Of a stretch of DNA of 25,043 nt, positions 12,003 to 23,500 are shown in pieces. The stretch's first letter is position 1. Every line of letters starts with the position of its first letter. Source of the stretch: Ichthyophonus hoferi (Eukaryota > Opisthokonta > Ichthyosporea > Ichthyophonida > Ichthyophonidae); the NCBI GenBank assembly GCA_002751075.1, contig NAOQ01000708.1, forward strand, positions 1,644 to 26,686, given 5' to 3'. The notes under the pieces are model-generated. The model was not told where the DNA came from, did no database searches, and was given only the letters and a program-made list of their open reading frames with translations. The translations under genes and the position numbers were made by a program.

Positions 12003-12038
<36 letters not shown>

Positions 12039-12868
12039 TACATGGATACATACGCTATCTTATTGTATTATGTATAACAATGTAGGTAGTAATTAGAAAC
12101 CTTTCATACAGCAACACTTGCTTTCATTAGTTATTTGCTGAAAGAGGATATGTTTTCATGTATATATATAATTTTCTGAGTGATTAATTATCACATGCCT
12201 CCCTTGAGTAACTTTTTCATTATTGGTCTGTAGGGTGTAGATCCTTTGAACTTATAAATCGTTTCATACACATATTGTGGATTTCCGTCAGTGTTTCCAG
12301 TTATTATTTTATTGTGTTGTAGCTGTTATCTTACTGTACTGCAGTTACTAAGTTATTCTGTTGTATTGACTATTGCAGAATCGACACTGCAAATCCTGTT
12401 ACAGACAGAAGCCTTTTATAATTTCTAATTATAGTATACCATATATATATAAGTTACTTAAAAACCTAACCATTAGTTAATTAATTAATTATAACTACAA
12501 TTATCTTGTCAACGCTGTATAGATAGCTAGACTATATTCTATATCATACATTTCATCTAACATTCACTCTATTCTTTCCACATAAACATACCATGACACT
12601 ATTATACAATTATCCACCTACATATAATCATCACAGCATCCACAAATCACAAGGAATGACCTTGGACTGTATTAAAATGGATCTCAGTCGTGTGTTTGAA
12701 TATGGACAGGCCTACGTTGCCCTGTCTCGTGGGAGGTCCCTGGAGCGTCTTAACGTATCGTCATTTACCGCTGAAAACATTAGGGCCGACCCCATTGCAT
12801 TGAAGTTCTATCAAGATTTGGCTGCGACAAGGGCTGAGAAGAGACTCAAACCTCCTTTAATTGCTTAG
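6961..12868 (+). CDS. PIF1: PIF1 5'-3' DNA helicase, complete 10-exon gene
   Basis: Exons: 6961-7122, 7592-7723, 8666-9133, 9662-9796, 10106-10216, 10326-10434, 10838-10966, 11297-11397, 11644-11843 and 12637-12868 (TAG). They sum to 1779 nt, 592 residues, all phases consistent; human PIF1 is 641. Residues 1 to about 110 match the N-terminal domain of animal PIF1 (start MSEFTLTSN, then NVNRRKG). Helicase motifs seen: Walker A GGAGTGKS (8918-8941), [11 protein letters not shown], Walker B region [51 protein letters not shown] and [14 protein letters not shown]. Known: PIF1 unwinds G-quadruplexes and replication intermediates in nucleus and mitochondria and acts at telomeres. The first donor is ambiguous: 7134 is also in phase and would add four residues. 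Introns of 109 to 942 bp hold simple repeats and many CCAAT/ATTGG pentamers but no other gene. All key motifs are intact. Confidence 0.96.
7290..7402 (+). repeat. AAT/AGT/AAC trinucleotide microsatellite in PIF1 intron 1
   Basis: The tract begins with actactact and passes through aat, aac, agt and att units with interruptions. It lies in the first intron of PIF1 about 190 bp before the exon 2 acceptor. Confidence 0.8.
10021..10105 (+). repeat. CATA-rich tract running into the PIF1 exon 5 acceptor
   Basis: Interrupted cata/ttca/tata units continue up to the acceptor tacag at 10101-10105. The tract takes the place of an ordinary polypyrimidine stretch: few pyrimidine runs exist in the last 60 bases of this intron, yet reading frame and protein similarity confirm the acceptor. 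Confidence 0.65.
10725..10812 (+). repeat. CATA/TACC microsatellite upstream of PIF1 exon 7
   Basis: Interrupted repeats of cata, gtac and tacc units (for example catgcatacatacata and tacctacc) lie in intron 6. The exon 7 acceptor follows at 10837. The overlapping open frames on both strands are low-complexity translations of this repeat. Confidence 0.75.
11416..11465 (+). repeat. (TATG)n microsatellite in PIF1 intron 8
   Basis: About eleven to twelve near-perfect copies of tatg lie just inside intron 8, starting about 20 bp after the exon 8 donor. The sequence is complementary to the (CATA)n tract in intron 9, so exon 9 lies between two tracts able to pair. Confidence 0.9.
11977..12040 (+). 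repeat. (CATA)n microsatellite in PIF1 intron 9
   Basis: About ten perfect catA/acat copies follow an interrupted start and pass into a short (TA)n run. The tract begins about 130 bp after the exon 9 donor at 11844 and is the reverse complement of the (TATG)n tract at 11416-11465. Confidence 0.9.
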
Positions 12869-14279
12869 TGTGGATGATTTGTTTCAAATGTTATAGTTTT
12901 TGAATGATATAAAGAAAAGAACGAATGAGTTAGAGTATATGGGTATGTAATATATGTATGTCATAACAGGCGCGATACGATCACTATCAAAATTGTGTTC
13001 CACTGCAACGCACTCCAATATATTTTATAATTTTGTGCATAAAACGTAAGCAAAGACTATGGTATATGTTTAGTTCCTTAGTTATCATTTGTTTTAGTTG
13101 CCCGAGACGGAGAATGTATTTATATAGTTGTAAAGATAAAGCTCTTGTACAGTTATTTAGTATTATATATATTATGTTATTAGATACTTGAAAAAAATTA
13201 TAAACATCATTTACTATAATACCTGAATGTATATTGGAATTAAAAAAGTCTTACAATCAGTAGCTCATATTGTTGGTTGCTGAAATATTGTAATGTTATT
13301 GATACAACCGAGCCGTACTGTGCTGGATATTCAATACAATGCAGGCCTTCTTCCCTTTCTTTCATCAATTCTATTAATCCTCTTTTTCCTGGGTTGGCAA
13401 TTAACTGAACTATCCTCAGTCATGTTCATGCTTAATAGAAGATGCCATTGTTATTATGTCCCCTCAAAATTAAAAGCCCTTTTAGTTTGGCCAACATCTG
13501 ACTTGTATAGGTAATTGGTAGATATCCCATGTATTGTAATGTGGCCTGCCTTATGACATAATATTTATAATAAAGTTATGCTGGTGGAAGTTACCAGGAA
13601 ATAGGGAAAGGATACTAGTGGTAAAACGTCATTGCAAAAATAATAATTGGATCTATTGATAAATGATGCTGTGCATTTCCTAGATAAGACACTTCCCTGA
13701 TTGAAAGGAACTATATTACATAGAATGCGATCAAGATCTACAATGTAGTTAGTATTAATAGATTAGGTAATATAATAATATATAGGAGGTCAGCGACATT
13801 AACTAAGGTGTATCTTTGCGTCAACAATAAACATACAATTTTTTACAACAGTTTCTGAGTATGTCATGATATTCCCATGGATTATTATGAATAGATAGAC
13901 CTCCCTTCTCTTTGATGATCTTATTTATACTGACTCGTACCTAGAAGCCAGAGAATATAGTACATCACTTTCTACATAAAATACGGGCGGTAAAATCATC
14001 ACCCCGCAATATCTTGTATGTGTAGTCCTTTAATTCGATTAATCAATCTCTGATTGTGCCAGCGTTCAAATAACTGGTATTTATGGAGTACTTTAATATC
14101 CAATAGGATTATGATGAGATATTTACTAGCATTTTTACATTCAAAGAATAGTTGCAAGTTAAAGCGTTTTTAGCCGAGTCCCAACCCAATTTACTTCTTC
14201 ATAATTTCTCATGTATATATATATAATTTTAAAATTCATATTTTTTAAAGGAAGTTTCGGAAAGATTTTATTTGGTCGT

Positions 14280-14304
14280 TTATATATATATATATATATA
14301 TATA
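14280..14304. repeat. (TA)n dinucleotide repeat
   Basis: About twelve uninterrupted TA copies lie in the intergenic region, some 790 bp upstream of the membrane protein start codon. Confidence 0.9.
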
Positions 14305-14540
14305 AGCATTATTCAGTTATCAATCATCAATATAGATAGCGAATGCAGCCTGGTTCGTTACATCTTACCCGGCGAATTAGATCTGGACAAAAAATATATA
14401 AATGATCGCTACCATTATTATTATTGGTGGATGATCCTTCTAGGATAGATCAGTGTCAAATTAATTCCCATCGATCACCTCATTTTAAAATAAAGAGTGT
14501 GCATTGGCTGGAAATTACTTGAAAGGAACATTCCTCTTTA

Positions 14541-14857
14541 GCCAATCGGAGCGCTGAAAATGACATTAAATGCGCCAATTTTAGAACAGAATCGTTGAAC
14601 CGAAATAATGTGAGCGTGTTTACAATGTGATTTTGAATAGGTGGATGACTACTTTATTAAATAAATTTATTACATAAACAAATTTTCATATATATTTTAA
14701 TTAATTTAGAAACCTCTAAGATGTGTCAAATATTTTTAATCTTTATCTAACCTTCAGTTTATGTAAAATGTGCCATTCAATCGCTGTCTATTTGTAGATA
14801 GGCTGCTCATCATTATGCTTTTATTTTAATCAGGTACATATGGGAAGGTATATAAGG
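14541..14857 (+). promoter_or_regulatory. Possible promoter of the four-pass membrane protein gene
   Basis: A CCAAT box in an NF-Y-like setting (gccaatcgga, 14541-14550) is followed by another CCAAT about 30 bp on, and by a TATA-like sequence (gtatataagg, 14848-14857) about 235 bp before the ATG at 15091. This order is plausible for a promoter, but CCAAT is so frequent in this window that it carries little weight alone, and no transcription start is visible. Confidence 0.3.
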
Positions 14858-15090
14858 GAAAACACAACGGACAAGCCATTAATTTTTAGAACTTTGCATT
14901 TGAACAAGTGGTATTTTGTTTTTGTATTTTTGTAGTGAACAATACAAAGGATAAACATAGCTAGCAATCCAAGAACACATAATAAATTGCAAAATAATTA
15001 ATACGTGCAGCTGCGGAACAACAACAAACTGGTGGCGAGATTTACTTATCATTAACAAAGAGAAAAATAAAAATAAATAAAATTAGAAGC

Positions 15091-18000
15091 ATGTCCGTCT
15101 CAATGAAAAAGAAAAAGAATGATTTAACACTGGATGAAGTTGCTAGAATAGCAACAGAACCACGTCCACTCCAAAGAAGTCCAGATGCCCCCGAACGACC
15201 ATTCGTGTCTCCTACATTCGTGTCTGAGAATATAGATGTAGGGTCCTTTACGGGCCAGAAGACAAAGTTTATACGGAAATGGGTTCTTCGGGGATTCGCT
15301 TTATTTTGTTTACTTTTAGGTATTATAATTGGAGTAGTGGCGATAACGTCCTCCAATTGGATTGCTGCGGATATATCTCAGGTGAGGGCTTGAATTTTAT
15401 TCTCTTAAAATTTTAATTGTCATTTTTTGACAGTTGTATTTCTAATCCAATCTCATATCTTACGTGTCATATTATATGTATTCACAAATAAATTACAACT
15501 TTCTCTCAGATTTATTTGAGCTATATTTATTTAATGAATTATAATTCTCATCTGTAATGCATTTTTATACATAACATTATAGATATAAGCCTCACACATT
15601 CTAAATATCCAGTCCACAGTTATCATAAAAAATAATGCTCTTGAAGTAAACATTGTAGATAACTTCCTTCACTCAACTGTCGACTGGAATGTTTTCAGGG
15701 AGCTCTGCCCTACTGGCAAGGCATTTAAAGATAATATACACCCCCATACAGAGAGGGTAGTGTGGGTGAGTATAATTAACTTCAATGTTAAAGTTAACAA
15801 CGCAATTGCATGTGTATATGCATTAAACATATATTCGTGACCTCTTCCTTTTGCTTACTGCTCTTCTTATGAAATTCTTTTAATTACTCTACGCTTTGGT
15901 TTTCCCAGATATTACATCTCTCAAAAGGCAATCAGTTAGAATGACTATTAGCATACCCAGTATAGCTGTATATATAACTTTTATTATACTCCCGGCAAGA
16001 CTTGACTGTCATCCTACCCCTTTCTCTCTTCTTCTATCTTCCACCTTATTGCATACCATTTTCCTTACTCCAACTATTCAAACAAACAACAGACTGGCTA
16101 TGATTTATCCAATGCCATAATATCAGCCGATTATACCTGGAACGACTTTAAGGTGCTGTGGAAATACAGTGATCCCACCAAGTTATCTACGCAGGCACAG
16201 ACGGACATCTTGGTTAGTAATCATTTTGTACGACTCACGAATACTTAATTTTTTTTTTATCTTCAGCTATTCATTTCTTTTATATATACAACGTTTACAA
16301 TATCCAGTGTCTACTGTACCTACCATTGCTAACTTGCAAGGGAATATTCATCAAACAAATTATATATGTGTATATAATCCTTAAGCTATAAACTTATCAT
16401 ATCCCATCATACAGTCTGCAATCGGCCAATCCAGTATTACTTCTATCGACTGGAATTTGGCACAAGAAAATGGGATTGATCTGACACAGATCATTTCAAT
16501 TATTAGGCCCGAAGTAACGAATATTAAGGTTGGCTACAACCTTGCCAATGTCATGCCATATATTACCGAAACGTGGGGGGTGTCCCAGTATTTCATCGCC
16601 TATGACCGCTTAAAACCGTTTGTGAATGTACAAGCTCTTGTTAACACCCTAACCAGAGGAAAGTAAGTATTGGTAGATAGATTAGATAGATCTATGATCG
16701 AACATATATGATTGTTGATAGAGATCAACATTTATAACTTTAAATAGTTTGATAATTGCACTATGTATTTTAGTTTGTACATATATAGTGTAGTTCTAGA
16801 TGTATTTTGATACAAACAATTGCAAGCAATGCTTTTGAAGTAAGATAGTTGCGTTGCCAGTTGGCATAACTTGTATTTTAGTCCATGAAATTACATGATA
16901 AACAAAGGGGTTAACGATAGAAAACTATGATAGGAGGAAGGAAAAACTAGCAGAAGAAAACGGAAATAAACGTAAGAAAATAGATTTTTAAGCTTTCCAT
17001 ATTATAGAATGAATAAAATTGATAGAGAGAAAACAAATACAAGCATTCATAAGTGCATTAAATTATTTAGTTCCTCAATGTTCCAAATTGTAACTATTAG
17101 TTGATTGAGGCAAAATGAAAACCAAAAAATAATGCAAGATTCCCACCAATAGATGGTCTCTACTAATTGTAGGATCTGGGGAGGCACAATCAATAACATC
17201 AAATATTTTTACGTTTTTTACAAATCAAGCGTGGTTGGATGCCTTGAACAATCCAAAAGAGAGGATCTCGATGGAGTTTGGAATCAGCTACGGAAAATAC
17301 CACCTAGGGACTAGCGTAGCGTATGTATCATATTTACTAAATTATTTCTGTTACACTTTACCTTTCTTGTTTCAAAATCAAATTAATTCTCTTAAACCAT
17401 TGTTTCCATCTTAGTTTTCCTATTCAATATATCCTGTTTACTCTAAATAAAGAGTGAGAAAAGATAATTTTACTTTGCAAGCCATATTTGTTAATATAAA
17501 ATAGAGTTAAAATAGGAGAAAAGAGCAGTTATTCACAGATAATAGCTTAATTTTCTTTTTTGAACGTCTTCCTATTAGCTCCTTTCACACGTTATCTAAT
17601 GATTAATTTTATGTTTATTTGATTTAATTGGATAACAAGTTCTGCTAACTACTATCTAGTCCATATCCTCTCTTAAAAATACTAAAACAACATACTTAAC
17701 GTTAACCAGTAAATGAGGGGGTTATAATAATTAAAAAGCCAATATGAATATAATATACTAACGTATAATGTAATGGAATATCGTACAGCATAATAACCCA
17801 ATTCAATGTGATTATTACCAATATAGATTGTCATTAGGCCGAAACTCTCTTAATGCATATGCAGATACAAATAAAATATATTTCAACAACAACACTACTG
17901 TATGACCAATGATACTCCCCATTATAGCCTAACCCTACACCTTACTATCTACAGTGAACAATGGGCATACGGATCAACAGTAGCATCAAAAGACAAGTGG

Positions 18001-19551
18001 CCAAACACTGAATGGACCCATACTGTCGTCTTATTGGGTCAGTTTTATTTGCTATTGCTTTAACTATTCATTTCTATTGGTTGTATAATTTATTAAAGTG
18101 TAAATTTATTTTGTGTGGAAGTGTCTATATTTAACCACATAGGTACAAACAACATGCCATATTTGGAAATCATCTAACCTTGATCGATTAAATTATACAG
18201 GATTCTCTCTATTTTTGGCTTTCGGCGGTCTTATCATATTCTTTGTCTCTTGGTGGATCCCTTCTCCTGGGCCAGTTTTATCTTACGTAAGTAGTTAAGA
18301 TCATCTCATCTAACCAATATAGTGCATTAATATTTAATTTATGTGATGGCACCACCATTGACTAATTGTAATTACTAATTTAAAACTATGCATTTTAGGC
18401 CACAAATTTCTAGTTTATTTCCAATTCCATTGTACAACTGTCCTTCCATGCTCAACCTTGCAATATGTATAGGTAAAACAAAGTTATATAGTCATAATCC
18501 AAGCTGCATGCAGAAAACTTTTAAAATGGAATAGAGCATTTAGCGGGTAGCACAGGAGGAGCATAATAATAATAATAATAATAATAATAATAGTATATTA
18601 AAATCATGATTTACATCACCCAATCAACTGCCCTTCAATAATGCTAACCAATCATTGACCTTACAGGGGACAATCACTGTTACAATCTCCGCCTTGTTCA
18701 TGGGTATTTCCCTAGCAACCTTCCCTGTTGGTCTAAATCAAGCTTATAATTCATGTAACATCTTGAAGACATCCTCAGTGAAGAATTGGATGATCAACCT
18801 TTTGGCCTTAAATGGAATTGATCCACTGATTGCCGCTGACAGCCTGGAGGTAATTGGGTACCTCTAATCACTACTATTCATGATACTCACCAAGTGTAAT
18901 AGAAGCAGTATTCATGTTACAGTTTTAAACATCCCATTCCTCTCTTTATCTGTAACTAGTCTAAGTATTGAAGCACTTGATTTTACTGTGTTGCGATTAT
19001 TTTATTATTTTTTAATTGTTTGTTATCTTTCCATTCTATCTCCTTTCCTTTTTCCAAGCTATGAATTAGCTTAACCTTCTTGTTTACACATCTCTATTAC
19101 TGTTACCACTACTATTGGAGGCCATCAGAACACCAGTACATGTTTGTTTTCTAGCTGCAATAATAATATAACCTACCACATGAACATACCCATTGATATC
19201 AGTGATGTTTCTTATTATACCTCCCTCCATGTACTTTGACATTTACATTTACTACAAGTATATTATCTAAATCTTTATCTATCCATACAGAGTGCTACAT
19301 GCAGTCAATTAGTTCCTGCTACTCAACAGCTGTGTATGGCCTCTAGGGGACCTTATGACATAGGCACCTGTACCCTCCAAATGGCACCAATCTTCTTGTT
19401 CATTGGGACACTCCTTTTGGTAACCGCATCTGTATTAATGCTCCTCCAATGGCGAGACATAAAAAGATCTACTACAAATGAAACACATTTGGATTGGAAA
19501 ATCAAACGAAAAAATCGTACATCTACGTCATCAAATAGTGCGTTATTATAG
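15091..19551 (+). CDS. Four-pass membrane protein of unknown family, complete 9-exon gene
   Basis: Exons: 15091-15381, 15613-15765, 16093-16212, 16415-16662, 17153-17320, 17955-18037, 18201-18286, 18667-18849 and 19291-19551 (TAG). They total 1593 nt, 530 residues, all phases closing. The exon 5 acceptor at 17151-17152 was chosen because the next one (17171-17172) breaks the frame. The basic N-terminus (MSVSMKKKKN) suggests a cytosolic start. Hydrophobic segments lie at about 66-87 (ALFCLLLGIIIGVVAI), 349-373 (FSLFLAFGGLIIFFVSWW), 384-406 (ITVTISALFMGISLATF) and 475-497 (APIFLFIGTLLLVTASVLML). The predicted first outer loop is about 260 residues, the second about 70 and bears several cysteines. 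The C-tail is basic and polar (WKIKRKNR). The layout reverses that of tetraspanins, whose second loop is the large one. I do not recognise the family; receptor, adhesion or channel roles cannot be separated from sequence. Confidence 0.85.
18563..18592 (+). repeat. (AAT)n microsatellite in membrane protein intron 7
   Basis: About nine copies of aat (cataataataat onward) lie in the 380-bp intron before exon 8 of the membrane protein gene. Confidence 0.9.
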
Positions 19552-20503
19552 TTGGCTGGTGTCCATCGAGGCGATTGATTCAAAAAACCATTTCAACCAA
19601 TCAAACCATTGCATATAAGTTTATGACCGTCCAATAAGATTTCAGTTTCAGAAACTGAAGGAGTGACACCACTTACATTCCCAAGAGATCGTTTATAATT
19701 AATTGATTACATCATTTATTGCTCATTGCTAATTCGCTCCTTAAAATATTTGTTTTATACAGCATCTGATTAAGTCAGAATAAACCAACGTGGACTGGCT
19801 CTGCTACATTAGATTTATTTTTAATTTTAATAAGCCATCCAATACAGAAGGATATATAGATATGTGACCAGTGATGTGTATAATTTTATTTTAAACTAGT
19901 CATTACATTTTTAAAGTTTTAAAATAAAAGGAAACCTGACATACCAATCCAAACCAATAAACTTAGTCTAAATACTATTAAAACTCTGTAATTAGCTTTA
20001 GAACGGTATATCGACTGTTTTATTTGATCTTACGATATATTTTAAAACACATTGACAAGTTAAATCTAGTTAATCTTTTGCTTAAAGTGATTATAAAAAA
20101 ATAATCTTGCCCTATAGCCTATCATCACTAGAGAACAAAATAGTCATTATATTACAACATTCTAGGCATACTAACGCGAAAAACCAATACCAAAGGTCTA
20201 TTTATCACAACGCATTCATTACAACACCCAATCATATATTCCATCGTTTTTCTATTATTCTCCATAGCCAATCAAATTATTGCAATGACCAATTTAATGC
20301 CTTAAAAACACACTATCCTTCGTTATAACCACCTTCATATTTCTCATTATCTTGATTTTATATATAAAAAATCTCATAAAAAAGGATATATACATATACA
20401 GTCAATACAATTATATATATACTCCTACATAAATATACACACCAACCCTGGCACGGGTCAGAACATCTTTTACCACCCTCTAACCTATGCTCGCTGTATT
20501 GCT
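19552..20503. other. Spacer between convergent genes
   Basis: About 950 bp between the stop of the plus-strand membrane protein gene and the stop of the minus-strand methyltransferase gene. It should contain both 3' UTRs. An AATAAA on the plus strand at 19779-19784, about 230 bp after the stop, may end the membrane protein mRNA. A TTTATT near 20019 would read AATAAA for the minus-strand gene, about 485 bp past its stop. No further gene is supported; the open frame at 20107-20328 has no similarity I recognise. Confidence 0.6.
19779..19784 (+). terminator. Candidate polyadenylation signal for the membrane protein gene
   Basis: AATAAA lies about 230 bp downstream of the stop codon at 19549-19551, a usual 3' UTR distance. 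It is a candidate only, since the hexamer recurs by chance in AT-rich DNA. Confidence 0.4.
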
Positions 20504-23500
20504 TTATGATGGCTTGGTCCCAGACACCAACACGTAACGCATTGCACATGTGTCCCCAGCCAATCGAAGAAAGTAACCAGTTAATCGAAAGGAGATCCAG
20601 GAAAGGGGATTGGTCATGCTCCCGAACCAATCGTGGTGATGACCAATAAACGCATTAAATCCTAATAAAAAGAATAAAACAGTGACGTGAATAAGAATAA
20701 GAAACATATATGAAAGAGTATGGGGACATTAATAAGTTTATATGAAGGATATATATATGTGTAGGTGCAACTGTGTGATAGTAATAGTAATTGTTTACAG
20801 AAAAAAAACAAAAGGACTGCAATTTGTAATAATAATAATAATAATGAGCATAATAACAATTTATGGCCACTCTGGTTATATCTATATGTAGATGTACATA
20901 GGGGAGGATGATATTTATTTACAGGAATCCTATCAGAAAATTAATTAAAAAGAAACAATAGAAATATGCATCTCACCTGTGTTTTGATAAGGAAATAATG
21001 TTGGCTAAAGCTATTAGATGTATATGCTTGCCAACCTAATCTAACGTATACCAATAGGTGTCCAGATTGGACATTACAACCATATATGGATAAATGAGAG
21101 CTCCTTATAAGGATACACGCCGTACACGTGAATGGACATATCCAGTAAAACAATAAAATTTAACCAATCCTATGTATTTAGCCCACCTGCCCCAACCCCC
21201 TCATCGTTCAAATTAATGATTCTAGTCCAATCTCTTGTGGATTATTCGCTGATTATAACAAACCGTACTGACGCACTCTTATCCTATTTAGAAAACTTAC
21301 CATAAAATACACAGGGGGACACATCCTCTAGTGTAATATCTATAAATCCAGCATTGGTTAAGTGCTCACGGTACTTTTCTATACCGTAGTAGTTTTGGAT
21401 TGGATAGCCTCCAACCAACAAGACCATCTTGACCACCAGCCATCCCATGGCATTGATTGGTTCCCCTGCTATCAAGTCTGCCAGTGCCAGTTTACCCCCG
21501 GGCTGCATCCAATCAATAACCGTATTAAAAATTATAAGATAGTTTAACATTTTTATCCTCCTAAAAATGATTGCATATGATTTATGACCAATAATATATT
21601 GGCTTGTATTCATATATTAGGGATTTAATTGGATATTAATTTATATCAAACAAAACTGTCCAATCATGTTTGAACTTCAATGTATGATGTCAAATTCACG
21701 ATAGATATATCTTTTCCAATTATCCTTCTTTATCCAAATATCTACACATTGCCCCACCAAGTAATTCCATCTAGTCCTAAGATCAATTTCGGGCTGAGTA
21801 TTGACCCGAATTTCTATATTTGGGGACATTATTATACAATAAATACATCAGAATAACTCGCTAGTGATATTAATTGCATCAATCCGAGGGTTCCAAAGCC
21901 AATCTAACCAATCAGATATATGAAAACCATGACAAGTCTAACGTAACACGGTTTATTATTAACAAATATAAATAAATATAAATTTTCAACCCACCATCTA
22001 GCTCTATTTACCATACAATATATAAAGCTGAATACAATTGATAATGCAAGATCATCCAATAGAAAGACCGATTGACTTAATCTCCATCTTAATCATACGA
22101 TATACATACCTGTAGAACCCTAAATGATTCGCAGAAAAATTGCTCCCTGGTGTTGAAGTGGTAGGCACTGTCCAGACTAAGGACTTTAGAAACTGAACTC
22201 TGGTATAGGAGAAAATCACATATTAATGGACCTATAAAAGGCAATAATACATATATATATATATATATTAGGAGAGTGCCGGTATCAGAGAAAAATAGCA
22301 ATAGTTATTCACTTCCACCTAGTGGTCAATAAGAATAGTTTGTTATATTTTATCATGGAAGAGAAGAGAGGTGTTGTGTGGTCGTGCATGTGGGACCAGG
22401 AAGAAAATTTACATTTGATTGGGCCAGGTTTGGAGCACCGGCCAATGAAACAGTCCCCTGAGGATGTAAGAGGAAGTATGTCATTGGTACAGAGAAAGAA
22501 TTATATCTATTATGCATAATATTGCAGAATGATAATTGGATGAACTTGTCACTTTCTATATTAAGGTAATTATTTAAGTATATACTCATCTGATTAGATG
22601 ATAGGCAATCATAATTGTAAATGATTGGTCATTTTTACCTTAATACCATATTCGGCAAACCTCTTCCGTGCTAACATGACCTGATTGGACGAGGGGGCGG
22701 ATTAATGAATGAATTAATGGCGATATAACTCCATTATATAAGATTATACAATAGGCTTGGAATATCTTATAAATAAACATAAGAATAAACATAACATAAG
22801 ATAATCATTGGCTTGTCAATTCAGTATAAATAATGTACTATGTGGCAAGATTAATATGACGTCATAATTTAATTTGAACTGAAAGATTAGAGGAGTAAGA
22901 TGATATAGATATAAAAAGAGGTGATTATTGGCTAGGAGCGGAATGGGGATAAATGGTTGGTGTAAAATCACACTTACCTGTGACTGGGACACATCCATAG
23001 CGTAGATTGTAGCCACCCGAAACTCGTTATGGAATAAAATATCCTGATCGCCACACCCACAACCCACATCTGATTGGATAATAAGAGAGGAGAGTAAAAA
23101 AAGCTTAAAGGTTAGGACCAGATAAAAGAGAATGTAGGGTTTATATAGGGTGGGGTAGAATAGGTGGATTGGAATCCTCCAATGATCAGGAGAGAAAGAA
23201 GATCAGATAAACTTGGGAAAATAAATAAAATAAAAAGAGTTTATATATATCTAAGTATGTGGGTCCTATAATTGAATATATTATATTGCATATGGCTTCT
23301 ATATAAGGTTAGTAATCAACCAGGCGAGCCATTGAAAAGGTTTGTTGGTATCTACTGAAGATAGACATAACGTGATTAGAGACCAATCCATTAACAAAGG
23401 AAAGGAATGCAGAACGAGAGAGAGAAGAGAATAAGAACTACAAACAACCTCCCAAATATGTCAATGGTACCCATTATTACATATATGAGAATCATCTCCA

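Larger units (their letters stand above)
12869..15090. other. Intergenic region between PIF1 and the four-pass membrane protein gene
   Basis: About 2.2 kb without a supportable gene. The region just after 12868 should hold the PIF1 3' UTR; a candidate AATAAA lies at 13569-13574, some 700 bp after the stop. A (TA)n tract lies at about 14280-14304. CCAAT boxes and a TATA-like element near 14540-14860 may belong to the promoter of the next gene. The open frame at 13293-13514 (73 codons) is hydrophobic, has no recognised similarity and no splice-linked partner, and I do not call it a gene. Confidence 0.6.

Noticed and set aside
13293-13514. 73-codon hydrophobic open frame after PIF1
   Set aside because: No recognised similarity, no splice partners and no promoter or start context. 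Likely part of the PIF1 3' UTR or chance.
17173-17320. Shorter version of membrane protein exon 5 using the TAG acceptor at 17171-17172
   Set aside because: It leaves the phase inconsistent with exon 4, and the forced frame stops before the next donor. The acceptor at 17151-17152 restores the frame through to the last exon.
21284-21300. Methyltransferase ending at the in-frame TAG just after 21301
   Set aside because: The position carries a good donor (G|GTAAGT), and joining to 20661 gives a matching phase and the expected C-terminal strand RYVLVSG, so the stop lies in the intron.
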